64,000 bases of DNA from Kitagawia praeruptora (lineage: Eukaryota; Streptophyta; Magnoliopsida; Apiales; Apiaceae). Positions 58,187 to 64,000 of the stretch are shown here, piece after piece (positions within the stretch are counted from its first letter, which is position 1; each line of letters opens with the position of its first letter). The notes beneath the pieces are model-generated. The model saw only the letters and a program-made list of their open reading frames with translations. It ran no database searches and was not told where the DNA came from. The translations under genes and the position numbers were made by a program. The stretch is taken from NCBI GenBank assembly GCA_037693485.1, contig CM075344.1, forward strand, positions 24,016,501-24,080,500, written 5' to 3'.

Positions 58187-59988
58187 TGACTAGTGATGTG
58201 CTAAAAATAAACATTTAATATCGCAAGCGCACGATCATCGTTTTAATATTTATGATTCGATCCACAGGGACTTATTTTATTTTCGCGATCCTTAATTTCT
58301 AATTTAGGCGGACTAGAACAATTTTGTTGATTTTTGGAAATTTGGATTTTACAATTTAATTCCTAATTCTAAATTATTCTAAAAATTCTAAAATTGTTTT
58401 AAACTTAAATTTTATTCTAACAATTTATTTGGCACAACAAAAGCTAAGCACACAAACAATACGACTTAGCCACGAAAATTAACAACTCGGTCGACAACTA
58501 TTACTACTGTCAATTTCTACTCGCAGAAAATAAAACAAATCTCAGGAACAATCAGCAAACGACTCAACGGGAACTCGAGACACAGTGAAGTCGCAGGAAC
58601 CTGGCAAACGCTGACAACAACGAAACTCACCGACAAAGCAGCTTAATGCAGAAACACTTAATCATAACTCAATAATGATCGAAACGGAAACGCAGAACTT
58701 AATGAACTCAAAAACTAAGCAAAAACTCAACAGGTATCAAACAATACTTCAGCAATGACTCTCAGATTCAGATTCACTATAACTCAACAAACAAACAATT
58801 TTAATTCTAAAACTCGAAAGAACGAAACCAAGTAACCGGAAAAACTCGGCAACATTGAACATAAATCTCAGGAATTCAACATTCTACAACTCAGACCACA
58901 ACTCGACAAACAAGACAAAACTCAAAAACTCTAGTCTACTTGGAGACCACACAGCGAACTAGGAGTAACGAACTCTGCACAAAACAACTCAGTGATTAGT
59001 AAGAGTATAATGATTCGGCTATACAAAGAGTAACAGCAAACAACAACTTAGAATTTGACAGAAAACAACGAAATCAAATGCAAGAAACTCGTAAACTCAG
59101 TCTCGGTGAAACTCGAACTCCGAACTTGCAAGAATTCCAACGCAGACTCGCAGTGAATGAAGAGAAGAGGGGTGAACTGGGTTTTGATTTGCTGGAACCG
59201 GAAACAAGAAAATGGAAGAACAAGGAAAGAAGTGACGTAGCTGGGTTTGTAAACTAGAAAACCGGGGAGGTTACTTTTTATTTCTAAAATGTAATTGAAA
59301 GCAGAGTAATTGAACTAAGGCTTCGAATTAACGAATAAATGCAGGAAAAATATGAACTGAAAATTAAAATGTTTACAAGAAAAATTACAACTGATAATTT
59401 GGGAGATAAACTACTACTACTCCTAATTCTAATCTAATCTAATGTGTTTTTATTCTTCTCCAAGCTCTTCAATTTATAGCATTTGATTGGACTTCTTCTT
59501 TGACAAATTCAACCTGCTATACAACTTTGTCAAAAATTCGGTGCCTAACATAAGTTTTTAGGAAAGGGCTCCGTAGAAATGATTTTTAACTCGCACAACT
59601 TATAATCTTTAATTAATAAATAATTAATTTAATTCAGAAATTATAAAAATAAATACCTAATATGATTAGATATTTATAAATATAATTTTCTAATTTAAAT
59701 AAAATATTTATTAACAAAAATAAATTCTTAAGTTCTGAGCTGCGGTCTACTGAGGGTCTGGAACCGGACTTCTTAAGTTTTCCCTTTTGCACCAAACTCC
59801 TAATTCTTTTGCCTTTTTGCATTTTGGTCATTTTCTTCTCTTTTTGGCCCTTCCTTGCTCTTTATTCTTTTATTTTGCCATTTCTTTATTTTTCTTCAAA
59901 GTTCCTGAAATGCAACAAAATAAATTATTAAAATACGAGTTCAAGCATTAAATAGGTAACAAAAATATGCAAAATTATGCACTAATCA
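58187..59988 (-). repeat. 3' LTR of the right-edge element (1,802 bp)
   Basis: Boundaries come from the inverted ends and the adjacent C-rich (minus-strand G-rich) tract at 59989-60002. The opening stretch contains GCAAGCGCACGATC...GATCCACAGGGACT, a phrase I have met at the same place in many plant LTR elements. The body is a long A-rich run of AACTC words with no gene. Confidence 0.7.
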
Positions 59989-60002
59989 AATGCCCCCATA
60001 CC

Positions 60003-61612
60003 TATCTTTTGCTCGTCCTCGAGTAAAACAAAAAGGAAAAAAATGCAGAATGAAAACCTATACTCACTGTCGTAGGAACCACGGGTAATTTTAGGTTTAC
60101 CAACCCGTTAAACCCATATACGATCTCTACAGGGGGAGTGCTGTCTCCTAAGGGTTTACAGAAGATATACCCATAAAATCTATTTTTTTTCTGCCAAGTC
60201 TCAAGTATGCAACATATCATAGTACTCCCACACAAGTAAACCTCAATCGCATAATATTGAAAGTCTGTTCACTTACACATTATATGTACAAAATTATCCA
60301 AGTAAGCACACAGTCTAGATAGACAAAAAGATCATGAAATATATATCAATGCCGCATTCAATGAGTAACATGCTATGGATAGAAAATCTCACATAACTCT
60401 CAAATCACACAAGTGTTTAGGTGAAGTGTATTCGCTCAAGTTCAATCAATTAAGTCATGTGCTACCATATGCTTGGTTGTCCACCAAATTTCCACTACTT
60501 TGTATGCATGCATGCACAAATCAAAAGGTCTTTGTTAAAGGTTGTAACGTGGCTAAGGTGAAGGGTAGGGAATCAAGAAAAAGGCTAACAAGTGGCTAAC
60601 TTGACAAACTAATAGAGCACAATGTTCATTTCTAATTAAAGCACTCAACATGAAATTTCGATCATGTAAAAGGTGATCAGACTCTCACAAGCATTAAATC
60701 CCAAGCACATATTACCATGTACTTTTCCATTTTCATATTGCACAAAACCAATGAACACAACTTTACTTGACCCTTTATTTTCTTCTTTTTTTTTCTTTCT
60801 TTTACAATATTCCCACCCAATTTTCACACTTTAACAAAGAAATCCCCACACTATGCACTCACCAACCCCAAAATGAATCAAAATGCTCTACTAGTAAATC
60901 AAGAGAAGAATAAACAAGTAGGCTCAAGAATTTAGATTGGTGATACACAAAAAATAAAGGATATAAAGCTCAAAGGGGTTCACTAGGGATAAATGATTCA
61001 AGGGTACTGTTTGGATAAATACGGTTAATCCTGATGCCTTTATCATTTTTATGCATACAGATATCATGTAATCTCAAAATGGTTTAAAGCAAGTTCTAGA
61101 GCAACATGCCAAAAGATGAACTACACACAACAATAAAATTTGATCGATATAAAATGTACCAATCATAAATTAGGCTCAAGATCTCACAAGGTGAAAGCAT
61201 GCTTTAGTACTCACTAAATTTGACAAAGACACATCTCAAGTTTTATAATTTTTGCAAGCGCGTACAAGGAATCATCAAGTAACAAATAACTTTCAGAGAT
61301 ATGACTTGTCAAATAATCATGCAAAATAAGCTCATAAGATGTGTATCTATCCATGTTAACACACTATGAGACGAGGCAATTAATTTTCTAATTTTCAATT
61401 TTTTTGGATTTTTCAATTTTTTTTATATTTACACTAAGAACCCTCCCCCATACCTAAATCATGCATTATCCTCAATGTATGCAAATAAAAATGAGGTATG
61501 AAAAAGTGAACGAAAACTCCCCTGAAAATGAGCAAGACAATTGTTCCTCTAGACTGAACATATCTTCAAGTTTGCCTTGCTTAATTCTTTCCACATAGCA
61601 CGAATACTCCCC
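60003..61612 (-). other. Non-coding stretch between ORF and 3' LTR
   Basis: No ORF or motif is recognised on either strand. It is AT-rich with moderate purine/pyrimidine runs. Confidence 0.5.
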
Positions 61613-63243
61613 TTAGCTTTTCCTTCCCCAGAATAAATTTAAGTCAGTGTCCACAACCTTTTCCTTGCCTTTATTATGCCTATTAGCTTCTGGCTCATCC
61701 ACCTTCTCCCCCTCAGTTGGGTTATCCTCCAGAGTAGTTGGATGTGGAGTTGGGAAATTAGACGAAGCTGTCTTCATCAAGGAATTAATTGCATGACTAA
61801 ACTGGGCTGCCATGGAATTCAACTGAACCTGGAATGCATCATTTTGAACAAGTTGCAATTTTTTTATTTCTGCAATGGACTCACGGATACGTGGCAACTC
61901 GTTCTCCAGTGATTGAACCCGTGCAAGGAGTTTGTTGTATCCCGCTCTGGTTAGAGGTGCATGTGGTTGAGGTTGTTTCCCACTCTCATGTCCTGCTGGT
62001 GTTTCTCTCGACTCTTGTCCAAAACTTCCACCGAGATGCGTATCTGCAAATGAAATCATCCTAGGCCCTTTGTCGGATGGTGCAATGAAAGTTCGGGAGC
62101 TTCCAACCTCTCGTGAAGCAGTTTGCCGACCACTGGTAAAGAGTGGTAAATCTGGAAAAAGATCTAGGGATTTTCTCTCCGGGAGGTTAAACTTGAATGG
62201 ATTGAATGGCACAAGACCCAAGTTTCCCTTGAATGCCTCGGGTTCGCTAGTTTTACTCCGTTTAGCATGAGGTAGATCGGCTGCTGTAGCAAACTGCATA
62301 TGTGGTGCTGCTCTTACTGAATTTGGTAGCAACGGAAGTGGGACAGTCTTTAGATATTCAGTGAGGACTGTAGGCACATCCGTATAGTTCTTATTGCTTA
62401 TGTAATTAATTACATTCGCCTTCATGGAAGAACATTCCACATCTCTATCATGGTCCAAGCGTAACCTGTCTGCATCACTCAAAAAATCATTTAATATTAG
62501 TTGCAGAAATCTTGGGTATAGACATTTTACCCTTTGAGTTTGGACATCCCTGGTTCCTAGTTGCTTCATCTTCAAAATAATTTGACCAAGCACTATCTTA
62601 CCAAATTAATCCTCAAATTATTGGCGACCGAATACCCTATTGTTTGAATAAATTCAGATATTCGATCTAGATTTGTTCTTTCTGAGGAAAAAACATGGTT
62701 AAGAATGTGGAAGAAGAAATTCCAATACTGGGTTAGATATGATCTAGAGAGATTACCAGTATTGAAATTACTATCTTGGTACCTTATAAGACGAAAAAAC
62801 CTTTTAATCTGGTCAGGTGTAGGATCAGAAACGAGATTTTCCATAGGAAAATGAAGAATTCGATTAACATCTCGTTCAGTGACCCTAATCGACCTACCAA
62901 ATAGTTGATAGGTGATTGCACACCCGTCCTCTCCAGAAGTGTTAACCGCACTGCAATATAATTCTCGCAAGGCATCATGGTTAAGCGGCACTGGTGTAAC
63001 TAGAGCATAACGAATGACTGAATGTTCATTCAAAAATTGTGCCCAAGCTCGAAACTTCTCATCCTGGATGGTGTTGATTTCCTGAATGGAAGTAGGATTA
63101 ACTCTAGCAAACAAGAAGCTTCCCTGCATTGCCATTTTCAAGACATCTAGATTGTGAGATCTTTTCTCTGGGAGGTTGAAGTTTTCAGCGATTTGTGTGA
63201 ATACGCTCTGTATATCTGAAATGATGATATTCAACACAGACAA
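61613..63243 (-). pseudogene. Env-like / plant-transposon-type ORF of the right-edge element
   Basis: ATG at 63243 opens 216 codons; one missing base near 62605 shifts the frame, and 62593-61613 continues with 326 codons. The first part (R-V-T-E-R-D-V-N-R-I-L-H-F-P, Y-W-N-F-F-F-H, S-V-A-N-N-L-R-I-N-L) resembles the N-terminal domain of the Sirevirus env-like protein (W-S-F-F-F-D, I-A-Y-S-L-L-Y-N-R). The C-terminal part has a coiled coil (A-R-V-Q-S-L-E-N-E-L-P-R-I-R-E-S-I) and a charged tail. Function unknown. Confidence 0.6.
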
Positions 63244-63518
63244 TAACTCATTAATTATAAGGTTTCAAAGATTAGCGGTTAGGTGTGATATAGTACAAGC
63301 TATGTACTAGCTTTCCGATTTCTTTTCTTTCAGCTCCAACCCTACTCTCTCTTTTTCCTCCAAAGTCCTCCTCGAGCCACACAACGCTCCTTCTTTTTCT
63401 TTTCAACGACAAAAATGTCTGCATATCCCTCTAAATCAATTCAATGGGGATGAGTTATCGATGAACAATTATATAAAAGAAGAAAATAAAAAAAAACACA
63501 AAAAAAACACAAAAAATC

Positions 63519-63992
63519 CTAAAAATTACAGAATAAGTAAATAAAAATAAAAATAATTAAAATAATAAAAATTGGAAAAACTCCCCTAATGCATGAAGTG
63601 TCGAGGCACTGAATGTCGAAGCATGGTGCCACTCCAAAAAGACCAAAAACCAATTGCGCGGGACCACCATGAATAAAATCAAGAGCATCAACAGTTGTTT
63701 TAGTACTGCACAAAATTTCCAAACAAGCATTAGAAAATTTTGCTACTACATTAATAAATAATAACTGATCAAGAAAATATGTAGTTTTGGAAAATTTTGT
63801 GATAAAGCAACGATAGAATTCGACACCACGAAAGCATCGAACTCCCTTGCCATAAGGTGGAGGCTCTGGTGGTGGCTTTTCTCCACTCCTCACTTTCACA
63901 GGATCCATTTGAACTACTTGGCTTATCACATCGAAGATTAAGGTTTCACTTCTATCTTTTCCCCTTTCTTGAGGAACATGATCTGCCACCAA
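63519..63992 (-). CDS. Unrecognised 157-aa ORF near the right edge
   Basis: The frame is open from an ATG at 63992 and probably from further right. The first 130 residues are of mixed composition with a proline run (E-K-P-P-P-E-P-P-P-Y-G-K-G). The last 20 are a hydrophobic Ile/Phe run that comes from an AT-rich tract. No family is recognised. It may be leader sequence of the element rather than a gene. Confidence 0.25.
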   Translation of the reverse strand: MVADHVPQERGKDRSETLIFDVISQVVQMDPVKVRSGEKPPPEPPPYGKGVRCFRGVEFYRCFITKFSKTTYFLDQLLFINVVAKFSNACLEILCSTKTTVDALDFIHGGPAQLVFGLFGVAPCFDIQCLDTSCIRGVFPIFIILIIFIFIYLFCNF

Positions 63993-64000
63993 TATAAAAC

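Larger units (their letters stand above)
58187..64000 (-). mobile_element. LTR element or LARD running off the right edge
   Basis: It begins inside RNase H of the second Sirevirus. A 1.8-kb LTR (58187-59988) with inverted ends TGACTAGTG and CACTAATCA is followed by a polypurine tract read on the minus strand (GGTATGGGGGCATT). An unusual ORF lies at 61613-63243. The 5' LTR and target duplication must lie beyond 64000; the left flank is GCAAT. No gag or pol motif is visible in the part present. The lineage is unresolved. Confidence 0.75.

Overview
The window looks like a nuclear segment from a large, repeat-rich dicot-type plant genome. It is AT-rich, carries plant retrotransposon lineages (Tekay/Del-like Ty3, Tork and Ivana/Oryco-like copia, Sirevirus with env-like ORFs, an L1-type LINE with DUF4283 and RNase H), Helitron ends and MITEs, and only one recognisable host gene. 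No bacterial-type operons, CRISPR arrays, rRNA or tRNA genes were seen.

Host gene: on the minus strand, a gene for the small zinc-ribbon subunit of RNA polymerase III (RPC10/C11 type). A promoter and 5' UTR exon lie near 45.7-45.8 kb. The first two coding exons are at 33763-33650 and 33514-33421. Intron 1 is about 12 kb because it holds a LINE (35254-45576) that itself contains a copia element (40583-45511), plus an hAT-like MITE and a Mutator-like MITE. A Tork copia element starts only 7 nt past the 5' splice site of intron 3. The exon(s) for the C-terminal zinc ribbon are not seen in the window, so the gene either has an enormous third intron or is truncated.

Layout: 1-2886 decayed Helitron-like DNA with a diverged tandem repeat; 2922-14013 a complete, young, non-autonomous Ty3-type element with 4.4 kb LTRs and 5-bp TSDs; about 14.7-16.9 kb the decayed 3' part of a copia element; 17.4-18.2 kb two foldback MITEs in TA microsatellites; 19091-33413 an internally deleted Tork element split by a Sirevirus (20818-31848, env-like region included); 33.4-45.8 kb the RPC10-like gene and its intron load; 46-49 kb possible exons of another gene, a Tourist-like MITE and an inverted-repeat element; 49.3-51.5 kb a second Helitron end, AT-rich repeats and a solo LTR; 51.6 kb a short mitochondrial cox2-like piece; 51788-58186 the 3' part of a second Sirevirus, cut in its RNase H by another LTR element that begins at 58187 and runs off the right edge.

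Eight insertions are supported by matching target-site duplications read directly from the sequence. The nesting order agrees with by-eye LTR divergence: Tork about 3-4%, the Sirevirus inside it about 1.5%. The Ty3-type element is about 0.4% and the copia in the LINE about 0%. Divergence values are manual estimates.
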